Positions 32,367 to 40,919 of a DNA stretch of 64,000 bases are shown here, in pieces; the first letter of the stretch is position 1; each line of letters opens with the position of its first letter. The notes beneath the pieces were generated by a model. It searched no databases and was not told where the DNA came from. It saw only the letters and a list, made by a program, of their open reading frames with translations. The position numbers were made by a program, and so were the translations under genes. Source of the DNA: Blattamonas nauphoetae (Eukaryota; Preaxostyla; Oxymonadida); contig JARBJD010000157.1 in assembly GCA_033064195.1 (NCBI GenBank), positions 101,694 through 165,693 on the forward strand, in the 5' to 3' direction.

Positions 32367-34049
32367 TCAATAACCTCTCTTCACTTCTTCGAATGCTTCT
32401 TGGAGTCGACGATCAATGACGTATCGCACTCGTGGCTGTCCATTCTCAATCCAGAACAACCAGTATGTTGCCTGATGCAATGCCAAAATCGGTGGAGGAG
32501 GACCTTCTGGAGTTGATGTGAAATATGGATCAAGCTCTCCCTGTTTGATTGGTGTTCCTCTGTAGACAATATTCACTGATTCTGCTGTCGAAATACCTTC
32601 TTCACCACCAGCGATTTCACTTCGATCTGTTGGAACCATGAATGTGAATGATGTTGCATCCGTGACTGGTCTTGTTCGCTTGTAGTCAGCTCCTCTGTCG
32701 TGAAATACTCGAGTGGAACAAATTGAATTCTCAAACTCTTCTGTTGCAGAACATCCAATGAACTCTCCGTTCACCATCATCATTTGATAGAACTCTGGTG
32801 ATATTGTTGACATTGGGAAATTCGGAAAGTTGGATCCAAGCATTTCGAATTGACCAACATATTGAGGATTTCTGAAGACTGTACATTCATTTGGTCTTTC
32901 AGGGAATAAGCACATCAGGTTCATGAGATTGTTGAGTTTGATACTGATGTTTGATCTGACTCCCATGGCATTTGCTTTTGATTGGAACGATTGTGTGTCA
33001 ATTCTTTCAGCTTTCAGAACATAAAGAGCCTTTGAATATGTGTTGAAGAGAGATTGCTTTGTTGCATCAGTCATTTGATATCCATAGCAAATCGAAGTGA
33101 CTTTATCAACTGATGAAGAAAGAACAGTGGAAGTGGTTGGCGATGTAGCGATATATTTCACAGTACCTGATGATGCCGGTTGAAAATACTGAATTCGTTG
33201 AACTGGATTCCCGATTTGTGTAAACTCTTGAGTCAGTGTCGAGAAGTCTCCATCGTACATTAATTCTGTTTGGGATTGAGTTGACAGAGTTGATATCGAT
33301 TTACTTGGATTTTGATCGATACTGTTTTCAAGTGTTTTCCTTACGATTGTGGAAACTCGAATAGGACAATACACAAGTGAATCAGTTGTGAAATGAAATC
33401 TCAATCGGAGATTGCCAAAGATGGAATTTGGATACTGATCGAAAGTACTTAATGGCAGGAGATTCACAAATGGAATGACCAGTGGAATCGTAAATGTGAT
33501 GTTAGAAGAGGCAGCATCGACTGGACAATGATAGTATCCACACACACTTGGATCCATTCTCTGAACATTTTCCCAAAGACTGTAGCAATGCTTCATGTTG
33601 TTTTTCTCTTCATGTGACTTGAAAGTGTGATACAGAAACGATTCGTGGATGTGATTATTCTGAAGTGTATTATCAATGATGTTTCCTTGACTGTCGACGA
33701 GTCTCATATCTCGAATTGCATCTGATGATGATTTAAATCCGTAGAACATTCCATACATTCCAACATATTGCCCAGATGCACTCGTTGGTTTCGAATAAGG
33801 AACAGTAACTGTGAGATCGATACGCAAATGACTCTTCGCAAACTCAGTCACATCATGTCCGTCATAGCACAATGGAACTTCAATTTCATCTCCAATTCTG
33901 CATGGCATGGGAGGATTTGTTGGATGCACTTCTTGAATAGAATAAACGTGCGGCTCGGAATCCCACTGTTTTGGCATGTATGATTGCACTTCGATTTGCT
34001 CAATTAATGTCGATGTTGGCTTTGATTGATTTGATCTGATACTTCTCAT
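32367..34049 (-). CDS. Major-capsid-like protein A (560 aa)
   Basis: A 560-codon beta-rich protein with no transmembrane segment. Features are FDQYPNSIFGNLRLRFHF (about residue 215), CTVFRNPQYVGQFEML followed by FPMSTISPEFYQ (about 395-425), and a C-terminal PPPILALHQATYWLFWIENG. The same succession occurs in the adjacent 627-aa protein, so the two are paralogues. Size, position next to a packaging ATPase and integrase, and the strand-rich pattern fit double-jelly-roll capsid proteins of Maverick/Polinton-like viruses. This is inference, since no fold can be computed here. The start at 34049 has a T-rich motif 7 nt upstream. Confidence 0.6.
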   Translation of the reverse strand: MRSIRSNQSKPTSTLIEQIEVQSYMPKQWDSEPHVYSIQEVHPTNPPMPCRIGDEIEVPLCYDGHDVTEFAKSHLRIDLTVTVPYSKPTSASGQYVGMYGMFYGFKSSSDAIRDMRLVDSQGNIIDNTLQNNHIHESFLYHTFKSHEEKNNMKHCYSLWENVQRMDPSVCGYYHCPVDAASSNITFTIPLVIPFVNLLPLSTFDQYPNSIFGNLRLRFHFTTDSLVYCPIRVSTIVRKTLENSIDQNPSKSISTLSTQSQTELMYDGDFSTLTQEFTQIGNPVQRIQYFQPASSGTVKYIATSPTTSTVLSSSVDKVTSICYGYQMTDATKQSLFNTYSKALYVLKAERIDTQSFQSKANAMGVRSNISIKLNNLMNLMCLFPERPNECTVFRNPQYVGQFEMLGSNFPNFPMSTISPEFYQMMMVNGEFIGCSATEEFENSICSTRVFHDRGADYKRTRPVTDATSFTFMVPTDRSEIAGGEEGISTAESVNIVYRGTPIKQGELDPYFTSTPEGPPPPILALHQATYWLFWIENGQPRVRYVIDRRLQEAFEEVKRGY

Positions 34050-34055
34050 TTATAG

Positions 34056-34067
34056 AAAAATAAAAAA
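34056..34067 (-). promoter_or_regulatory. T-rich motif upstream of capsid-like gene A
   Basis: TTTTTTATTTTT on the minus strand, ending 7 nt before the ATG at 34049. Confidence 0.55.
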
Positions 34068-34095
34068 TACAATATCATGATTTTCTTTTCCTGTT

Positions 34096-35979
34096 TTAAG
34101 ATTTCAGTATTCCAAGTTCCTTGTGTAACGCTTTCAGTGTGTGATTTGGATAGTACTCAACTTTCGGTTCACCATTGCTGTATCGGAATACCCACCAAGT
34201 TGTTGCAGTTGTTGCTAAAATAGGCGCTGGAGGATGTGTAAATTTTGTCATAAAACCATCGCTTTTATCAATTTGCTGACTTGGATTTAGAACATTATAG
34301 TACGTGTCAATCACTCCTTGATAAATTGGCTGAGATCTCAAAGTGACTGGAACATTCTGACCTCTGGAACTGATCGAATCATTACAGTTTGTTGGGCAAC
34401 CACTTCTCTGGGTTGAGAAGCATAAAAGAAAATCAGAATTGTCATGAATTGGTCGTACTCTTGTCATTGTCTCATTGGGATAATTCTGATCACCAGTGAG
34501 TTTCTCTTCAACGAGAGAATCTGTAAGTGATCGCTCCAAATCATCAGGAATAGCTAGATAGGAATCGAGATTGAGAGTTGATAATGCGAACTGATAGAAA
34601 CGAGCTCCAATAGTTGTTGTCGGTTGTTCTGGATAGTATTTGTTGAGTAGATTCACTTGGATATTCTTCTGCATTGGATTGTGGAAACATGTGACTTCAT
34701 TATCGTAGTGACGGAAGAGAAGCATGATATCCTTGGCATTTACGAGAACCATTTGCTGAGTACAATCAATTCCTGTTGCCGTTGGTGTCTTCTGAAATGG
34801 ATAGAATGAGATCTTTTCAGCTGGAATTGTTCCAGGACGATCCTGATACATTTTCTTCAGATTCTCTTTCGCGATTTCTTTCATTTTGTATCCAGCACTC
34901 ATGCAATACACATCATCAATGCGATAATCCATAATGTTGAGAGAAATGTATTGTTCGTCAGGGGAAGGTTCCGAGGTAATACCAGTCGGATGTGTATATA
35001 CACAATCTTGTTTTACTGCCATGATCTTAAATGATTGACCGATTTGAACGAAGTTCTTTGTACATGGGGGGACGAGATATGGAAGGAAGGTTGGACGATC
35101 ACGATTACAATAAACAAGTGAATCTCGGATGGGAGGTAACATTGATGTATATTCACTGATCAATAACGAGAGTGTATTTTTCAAAGTCAGTTCAGGATTC
35201 ACCGGACAACACACGAATGCATCTTCATTTATGTGGACACTCAATTTCAGATCTCCGAAGAGACACCGAGGATAGTCAGTCATTCCAGAGAAAATGAGAA
35301 GATCTTCAAGATTGATTGACACACGAATTGGGACATCGATAGTGTCTTTGAAGACACCAGTTCCAGACGTTGTTGTGAAGTCTGATAAAGGAATATAAAC
35401 ACCAGCAACCGATTCATCATGATTCCAAGCATTTTGCCAAGGTGTGTGACAATGCTTTCGATTCTCCAATTGACTCTTCGGTTTGATCATATTGTAGATG
35501 TGAGACTCCATTGATACGTCATTGGTTGTTGTGCTGATTATTCTCTGATTGTTGTGAAGAACAGTAAGGTCACGAAAGATTGATGCCGAATGTTTGAGTC
35601 CAACGAAGATGAATATCCTTTCATTCATGTACGAGCCAATTTTACCTGCAGTTTGTTTCCAGTTGTTGACTTTCAATGTCGCTGTCATTGTGAAAGTAAT
35701 GAAGGAATCATCGATTTGACAAATGTCTTGATTTCCAGTCAACGGAATGATTATTTCCTGTCCTTTGTAGAAGCGTGAATTCTCAGATGGTTTCAATTCT
35801 TGAATGGAAGTACTATGTGCTCCATCATTCAGAAGATAATTAATGTGATGTTCAGACATGAGTTGCTGTTGAATTTGACCAATGTCATCTCTTGTGTACT
35901 TGATTGATCCTGTTGTATTTCCAGTCAATGATGATGCTCCAGTTCTTTTGTTTGTCAGATGTGATATATGTGAGTTCAT
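34096..35979 (-). CDS. Major-capsid-like protein B (627 aa)
   Basis: Beta-rich 627-codon protein, paralogous to the 560-aa neighbour. Matching landmarks are FSGMTDYPRCLFGDLKLSVH, VTCFHNPMQKNIQVNL followed by EQPTTTIGARFYQ, and a C-terminal HPPAPILATTATTWWVFRY. The N-terminus is Thr/Gly/Ser-rich and probably flexible. One protein may be the hexon-type capsid protein and the other a second capsid or penton-associated subunit; I cannot tell which. A 46-nt gap separates it from capsid-like gene A, and each gene has its own T-rich upstream motif. Confidence 0.6.
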   Translation of the reverse strand: MNSHISHLTNKRTGASSLTGNTTGSIKYTRDDIGQIQQQLMSEHHINYLLNDGAHSTSIQELKPSENSRFYKGQEIIIPLTGNQDICQIDDSFITFTMTATLKVNNWKQTAGKIGSYMNERIFIFVGLKHSASIFRDLTVLHNNQRIISTTTNDVSMESHIYNMIKPKSQLENRKHCHTPWQNAWNHDESVAGVYIPLSDFTTTSGTGVFKDTIDVPIRVSINLEDLLIFSGMTDYPRCLFGDLKLSVHINEDAFVCCPVNPELTLKNTLSLLISEYTSMLPPIRDSLVYCNRDRPTFLPYLVPPCTKNFVQIGQSFKIMAVKQDCVYTHPTGITSEPSPDEQYISLNIMDYRIDDVYCMSAGYKMKEIAKENLKKMYQDRPGTIPAEKISFYPFQKTPTATGIDCTQQMVLVNAKDIMLLFRHYDNEVTCFHNPMQKNIQVNLLNKYYPEQPTTTIGARFYQFALSTLNLDSYLAIPDDLERSLTDSLVEEKLTGDQNYPNETMTRVRPIHDNSDFLLCFSTQRSGCPTNCNDSISSRGQNVPVTLRSQPIYQGVIDTYYNVLNPSQQIDKSDGFMTKFTHPPAPILATTATTWWVFRYSNGEPKVEYYPNHTLKALHKELGILKS

Positions 35980-35985
35980 TTTATC

Positions 35986-35998
35986 AAAAATAAAAAAA
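35986..35998 (-). promoter_or_regulatory. T-rich motif upstream of capsid-like gene B
   Basis: TTTTTTTATTTTT on the minus strand, ending 7 nt before the ATG at 35979. Confidence 0.55.
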
Positions 35999-36007
35999 CA
36001 ATAATGC

Positions 36008-36310
36008 TTATTTCTTTTTCAGTTTCTTCTTCTTCGCTTTCGGCTTCAGCTTTTCTTCTAGCTTCAGTATTTCTCCTCTGAGCTTGTTCGCAACTGCTGT
36101 GTTTCCTTCATTGATTGCTTGCTCATATTGTGCCATCTTTTCTGCATGGATTTGCTGATCCGACTTCACATCTGGAATCATCTCAACACCTGTCTGTGCA
36201 ACCTTCGAAATCAGTGGTCCAACGAAGGGAATGAGATTCAGAAATGGAGCTCCAACTCTGAGGATGTTTTTTCCGACTGCTGCTAATTTTGATAACCAAC
36301 CTGGTGCCAT
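36008..36310 (-). CDS. Small MAPG protein 1 (100 aa), putative minor capsid/membrane-active
   Basis: Begins MAPGWLSKLAAVGKNILRVG, a potentially amphipathic helix, then a hydrophobic stretch (FLNLIPFVGPLISKV) and a very basic Lys-rich tail. The neighbouring 115-aa protein has the same MAPG start and layout. In adenovirus-like and Polinton-like viruses, small proteins with such amphipathic N-termini lie inside the capsid. That role is inferred, not shown. A T-rich motif sits at 36317-36328. Confidence 0.5.
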   Translation of the reverse strand: MAPGWLSKLAAVGKNILRVGAPFLNLIPFVGPLISKVAQTGVEMIPDVKSDQQIHAEKMAQYEQAINEGNTAVANKLRGEILKLEEKLKPKAKKKKLKKK

Positions 36311-36316
36311 TTATGT

Positions 36317-36328
36317 AAAAATAAAAAA
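36317..36328 (-). promoter_or_regulatory. T-rich motif upstream of MAPG protein 1
   Basis: TTTTTTATTTTT on the minus strand, followed by ACATAAATGG at the start codon, identical to the arrangement before MAPG protein 2. Confidence 0.55.
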
Positions 36329-36344
36329 CTGGAACACAAACAAA

Positions 36345-36692
36345 TTATAATCCTTTGAATTGAATTTTAGAATTTGATGATTGAGGCATGTCATCGTTTG
36401 AATACCGTGCATTTCGTGGTGGTTCATAATCTCTCACCCTGTGAGGGTTCGAAGCCTCTGGCGAGACAATCATCTGTTGTTGTGGTGCTCGATTGATTGC
36501 TTTGTTTTGCTGGTATACATCCATCATTCCTCCGAGACCACTGAGTATTCCTCCTGCTGTTTGTCCAAACTTGTTGTTTGTCTGTGAGAGCAAGCCACCT
36601 CCAACCTGAAGCAGTGATGGAGCAAGCGGTTTGATGAATTGAAAGAACTGTTTGCCAATATTTTTGAGTTTGTTGAAACTTCCTGGTGCCAT
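36345..36692 (-). CDS. Small MAPG protein 2 (115 aa), putative minor capsid/membrane-active
   Basis: Starts MAPGSFNKLKNIGKQFFQFI, then PSLLQVGGGLLSQTNNKFG and a Gly-rich hydrophobic stretch (GGILSGLGGMM), ending in a polar, Pro/Asn-rich tail. Shared start and order with MAPG protein 1 suggest duplication. Role as for that protein. Confidence 0.5.
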   Translation of the reverse strand: MAPGSFNKLKNIGKQFFQFIKPLAPSLLQVGGGLLSQTNNKFGQTAGGILSGLGGMMDVYQQNKAINRAPQQQMIVSPEASNPHRVRDYEPPRNARYSNDDMPQSSNSKIQFKGL

Positions 36693-36698
36693 TTATGT

Positions 36699-36710
36699 AA
36701 AAATAAAAAA
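36699..36710 (-). promoter_or_regulatory. T-rich motif upstream of MAPG protein 2
   Basis: TTTTTTATTTTT on the minus strand, 6 nt before the ATG at 36692. Confidence 0.55.
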
Positions 36711-36728
36711 TACAATTCATTAATTTTT

Positions 36729-37319
36729 CTAACGAGGAATTGCCTTTGTCAATGAAATTCCATAATTGAGTATAGTGTTGTATGCTTCGTTGAAGGCAAT
36801 GCTCATGTCTTTGCCACCAACAAGGATCTTGAAAATTGTTCGAAAGATTGGTAGTTTATTGAGACATAGGCACTTGTCAGATAAATCATCCAATTCGATC
36901 ACCACATCGTTGATCCCAGTGAGTGTAGCAATCAGTGCACATAAATCACTTTGGTTTGTGATCAGTTTCTTTGATGGTTCAATGAGGTTATTCAGTAGCT
37001 TCTTTTCACAGGCGAATGCATTTTTGTACACTAGCAATAGTTGATCCTTGAATGCTGAAATGTTGGAAGTGTATTCTCTCAGTGGTATTGAACGACTTTG
37101 GATTGGTGCTGATGGATAAATCTCTAGTGGTGGTGGATCATACGTACCTGGAACATTCTCTAGTTCAACATTTGCACCTTGTTCATTTCGATCTTCGAGC
37201 TTTGGTCTTCCAGAAGTTGATCCTTTATTGTCGATGATGACATTGTTGGTGATTGATGTTGGTACTGAAGAAGAACTTGTGTGTTTCGTAAATTGACAAC
37301 TTAGAATTGGCTGCATCAC
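36729..37319 (-). CDS. Unknown viral-module protein, 196 aa
   Basis: The N-terminal 85 residues are polar and probably disordered (Ser/Thr, then Pro-rich EIYPSAP). The rest is alpha-helical with Leu-rich helices (FKDQLLLVYKNAFACEKKLL, LCALIATLTGINDVVIEL). No family is recognised. It has its own T-rich motif at 37327-37338 and lies directly after the gene disrupted by the DIRS element, so a structural role is possible. Confidence 0.45.
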   Translation of the reverse strand: MMQPILSCQFTKHTSSSSVPTSITNNVIIDNKGSTSGRPKLEDRNEQGANVELENVPGTYDPPPLEIYPSAPIQSRSIPLREYTSNISAFKDQLLLVYKNAFACEKKLLNNLIEPSKKLITNQSDLCALIATLTGINDVVIELDDLSDKCLCLNKLPIFRTIFKILVGGKDMSIAFNEAYNTILNYGISLTKAIPR

Positions 37320-37326
37320 TTTCTAT

Positions 37327-37338
37327 AAAAATAAAAAA
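37327..37338 (-). promoter_or_regulatory. T-rich motif upstream of the 196-aa gene
   Basis: TTTTTTATTTTT on the minus strand, 7 nt before the ATG at 37319. Confidence 0.55.
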
Positions 37339-37356
37339 TTGATATTTATCTTTTAG

Positions 37357-37830
37357 TTAACCACTTTCTCCCATTTCTTTCTGTAAGTGTGCAAATCGAG
37401 CATATTCCGGCATATATCCTGTTTGGTATTGACCCACATCTCTTGTTCGGTACGCTGCAGTTGTCTGTTCGTTCACAAATGTTGAGATGTTTACTGAATA
37501 ACGACCAAGGAAAGTTTGCAAATCTTCTGTTTTTGTGATGATTTCGAGAAACTGTGGATGAATTTGTTCCTTAAACGCTTTTCTTGCTTTCGTTCTCTGA
37601 TGATCTGGATTGGAACTGATGAAACCTTCAACATAGTCTTCAAGCCACTGATCCCACATCTTTGATGCAACTTTAGACTGAATGGAATTGAAAACCATAT
37701 TGTCCAACACTCCTTTCCCAGTGTCTGCAGGTTGTTCTCGACTGGCTCGATACAGCTTCAATACATTAGTCATGAAATCACCAACAGCTTTCTTCATTAT
37801 TGCATAAGGTTGTTGTGATCGTTGTGCTTG
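37357..37830 (-). pseudogene. 3' part of a viral-module gene split by a DIRS element
   Basis: The 146-codon ORF from 37797 is helical and Gln/Glu-rich and ends with EMGESG. Its frame is open further upstream for 11 codons to 37830, where the DIRS element begins. Across the 4.7-kb element the same frame is found in the gene at 42532-43011: codon boundaries agree exactly if one copy of the shared CA dinucleotide is kept. It is therefore the C-terminal half of one protein of about 320 residues. The ATG at 37797 is probably internal. Confidence 0.75.
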
Positions 37831-37832
37831 CA

Positions 37833-37920
37833 GGCTCCAGCTGAAGCGATGAGCCTGTTATCCACACAGGGCTCTCGCTCAGCATGAGAGAGTGTTGACG
37901 TGTTAAGGGTCGGTAGATCA
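37833..37920 (+). repeat. DIRS left inverted terminal repeat
   Basis: Contains GCTCTCGCTCAGCATGAGAG and GTGTTGACGTGTTAAGGGTC, matching the complement of the right end. The outermost 38 nt are unique to this end and reappear, complemented, in the internal complementary region. Confidence 0.85.
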
Positions 37921-37930
37921 AACACCTCGA

Positions 37931-38935
37931 ATGAATCACGAATTCACAAACAAATCATTGCAACAAACCGGAAACGACAGCCGGACAACCCCCGCTGAGG
38001 ACCCACCAGCCTGGGTTGGCCCCGCCGTCGAACATTTTGCAGCCACATTTGCAACAGTTTTGCACAGTATTGTTGGAGAAAATAAGGAAAAGACTGAACC
38101 CAGGCATCAAAACAGAAGGAATGAACGAGAAAGGCTCATCGATTCCGACTCCAACTCCGATAGCTCAGATGAGAAGACATCACAACTTCTGTTGGAGAAA
38201 CGAAAGCGTCTCCCTCCGAAGCCCACACAGATTCAAAAGAAAGTAAAACACAAAAGAAAGGCCGATGGATCAACACAGATCGATTACAACAGTGACTTTT
38301 CGGAGTCGGACACTCGCTTGCAGCTTGTCCCATCTCAACCACATCAGAATCTACGCAGCTTCGCCTTAACGTCGCAGAAATTGATTCAGATGTACATCCC
38401 AAAGTTTTCTCTCGATTGGCTATCATCGACACTCCCAGCAGAAGTCCTAGATGAAGTCAGAGGATCAACTGAGTATCTCCGCCCGGCATTCAAAATCGCC
38501 AGCAAGACAAAAGACGCCCTTCGCCCCAACGACATGCCTGGAAAGATTGACACTATTGCTAAGTCGGCAGTAGACAGCCTTCTCGTCGCCCTCTCAGCCT
38601 TGTCTGAATTGCTCGTTAGCATGAAAAGAATAGAAGTACCTGATGAACTACTACGACAATGGACGCAAGTCACGTGCTGTGTCGCAGATGCTGCTACAAA
38701 AGTTCAGGCTCAGCGATATCTGCGGAATAAGAACTGGACGGATGTTGCCCAAGCACTTGAGATCCAAACCGAAGTTGGAGAGCCGCAAGTACTCACGAGT
38801 GTGCGCCACGACACTGACTTTTTTCGAGGGGAGGGGATGGAAGACAACCAAGCCAACTTCCATCCCCGGCCCAACCGAAGCTACAGATCATATCGTCCCC
38901 TCAACAAGCCACCTGGGAGTCGCAAACCACAGTAG
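37931..38935 (+). CDS. DIRS ORF1, gag-like protein
   Basis: A 334-codon ORF placed between the left ITR and the RT gene. The N-terminus is polar with Asp/Ser runs (DSDSNSDSSDEKTSQ). The middle is helical (LIQMYIPKFSLDWLSSTLPA, AVDSLLVALSALSELLVSMK) and the C-terminus basic with RPNRSYRSYRPLNKPPGSRK. No CCHC knuckle is visible. Position and layout agree with gag-type ORFs of DIRS elements. Presumed role: RNA packaging particle. Confidence 0.65.
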   Translation: MNHEFTNKSLQQTGNDSRTTPAEDPPAWVGPAVEHFAATFATVLHSIVGENKEKTEPRHQNRRNERERLIDSDSNSDSSDEKTSQLLLEKRKRLPPKPTQIQKKVKHKRKADGSTQIDYNSDFSESDTRLQLVPSQPHQNLRSFALTSQKLIQMYIPKFSLDWLSSTLPAEVLDEVRGSTEYLRPAFKIASKTKDALRPNDMPGKIDTIAKSAVDSLLVALSALSELLVSMKRIEVPDELLRQWTQVTCCVADAATKVQAQRYLRNKNWTDVAQALEIQTEVGEPQVLTSVRHDTDFFRGEGMEDNQANFHPRPNRSYRSYRPLNKPPGSRKPQ

Positions 38936-38958
38936 TCGTTCCAACCCAACGCCTTCCA

Positions 38959-40919
38959 ATGATGAAACACAGACTGAAGACACAGTTGGAACGATGGCGA
39001 GCAATCGGTGGCGACAAGAGAGTTACAAAAGGAATGTTTGGGGAGTGGAAGACGCCGAACAGCGAGACGAGGCTCATCGGGACAGCTTCACCTCATCCAT
39101 TCTCAGCGTCATCCCGTCTAGAACATCTGTTCAGCCAAGAATTGAAGAAGGAGATGCAGACAGCCGTTGTCAGGGAAGCCACCACCGGAGAAGTTCTGTG
39201 GTGGAACAAGACGTTTATGATACCGAAGAAGGACGGAACGTACCGCAAAATTCTCGATTGTTCGCAACTAAACGAGGAAATCAAAGATCGGAGTTTTCGC
39301 TTCGAGGACTTCTCAACGCTGAGACAGATGATACAAGCAAACGACTTTGCCACTGTGATCGACATCAAACAAGCCTTTCATCACGTGGATGTTCAGCCGG
39401 AATTTCAACGCTTCCTGGGTTTCAGATTTCAGAACAGAGATTATCTCTATCAGACGATGCCTTTTGGAGTCAAGCATGCCCCGCGCGTGTTCACCAAAAT
39501 CCTCCGTCCAGCAATAGTCCACATCCGTCAACAGTGGAACCTGCGAGTTTTGGCATACATGGACGACATCATCCTTCTCCACCAGAACCCCACACACCTC
39601 AGTGCTGTCACGTTGGAAGTGTTGCAGTTCTTGAAAGACTTGGGTTGGTTGGTGGCAGAGGACAAGTTGATTCTGAAACCAACCCAACAGCTAGACTACC
39701 TGGGATGGAGTCTCGACTTGAAGGAGAGCACCTTCAGAACACCACCAGCAAAACAATCAGCGTATATCAAAGCTACTTCAAAGACTGTGTCCCTCGCACT
39801 CGGACGGAAGAAGGTGACAAACCGATCGCTCGCCAAACTAATCGGGAAACTGAATTCACTTCACCCACAACACAATCAGTCCTCTCTGTATCTGGGGGCA
39901 TTACATCGAACACTTCAGAGAGGACTAAGACTGACGGGATGGAACGGATCCTGTCGTCTGAACCCGTCAGTCTTGGGAGATCTTTCATTCTGGACCACAG
40001 CACTCAAGCGGAACAGACCACAGCTAATAGTACCACCATCACATCAAGCCTGCCTGACAACAGATGCCTCAGAGAAGGGGTGGGGGCAGTGCTCGAGTGG
40101 AAGAATCACTCGGTTCCGATGTTCGGTCAATGGTCAACCAAGACACTCCCACACTCAATCAACGTAAAGGAGACAATGGCGGTGGAGCGAGCGGTCAAGA
40201 TGTCAAGACACATTCTGAAGAGAGAGAACATATCCAATCTGAAAGTGCGAACAGACAATACAACAACAAAGTTCAACTTGCAGAAGTGGAAGGCAGGAAG
40301 GAACCTCCTCTCGCCGACAACAGCAGTTTGGTCGCGTTGCGCGAAGACAGGAATATCGATAGTGGAGGTGGAACACGTAAAAGGAGTGAACAACGTCGTG
40401 GCAGACTCTCTCAGTCGCCTCCACCCGTTGGGAGAGTACCAGATCCTCCCAGCGATCTTCCATCAGCTAGTCTCCGAGCTGGAATGGAGACCAGAAGTGG
40501 ACGCATTTGCGTCCCGAGAGACCCGCCTTCTCGAAGTGTACTGGTCGCTCAACAGCGAGCCAGAAGCGACAGCGACAGACGCACTGGTTCAGGACTGGGA
40601 GGGAAAGAAACTGTGGATCCACCCTCCCATCCGACTCATCGGCAAGGTCCTCCGGAAGCTGCAACACTCATCATGCCAAGCGGTGCTCGTTGTTCCCAGT
40701 TGGGAAGGCCAGTCCTGGACACACCTGTTCCACCAGCTGTGCCCGACTCGCCGAACGCTCGGATCGTACGAGACGATAATGAGGATGACAGGTCAGAACT
40801 CGACTCCAGAAGACTCAGAGGAAGGAAGACAAAGACTCCCACCAGGACTGGTGGGAGTCGGTTTCCATCAGATCAGAACGAAGCCGGAGAACACTTCTTT
40901 TGTCAACTCAGAGTTGTAG
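38959..40919 (+). pseudogene. DIRS reverse transcriptase-RNase H (one frame break)
   Basis: The RT domain has IPKKDGTYRKILDCSQLN, FATVIDIKQAFHHVDV, QTMPFGVKHAPRVFTK and the catalytic AYMDDIILL. RNase H begins with TTDASEKGWG in this frame, but after the G-run near 40078-40088 it continues one frame over as GAVLEWKNHSV, VEHVKGVNNVVADSLSR and a DIRS-type tail (ELEWRPEVDAFASRETRLL) to 40919. A single missing G, or a programmed shift in GGGGTGGGGG, would explain this. RT copies the RNA and RNase H removes the template. Confidence 0.85.

Noticed and set aside
37357-37797. Independent 146-aa viral gene starting at ATG 37797
   Set aside because: The frame is open upstream to the DIRS junction and continues exactly into the 42532-43011 gene, so the ATG is most likely internal.
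38643-38950. First part of the 758-aa frame overlapping gag and RT
   Set aside because: Only the RNase H portion after about 40080 is protein-like; the earlier part is a shadow of gag and RT.
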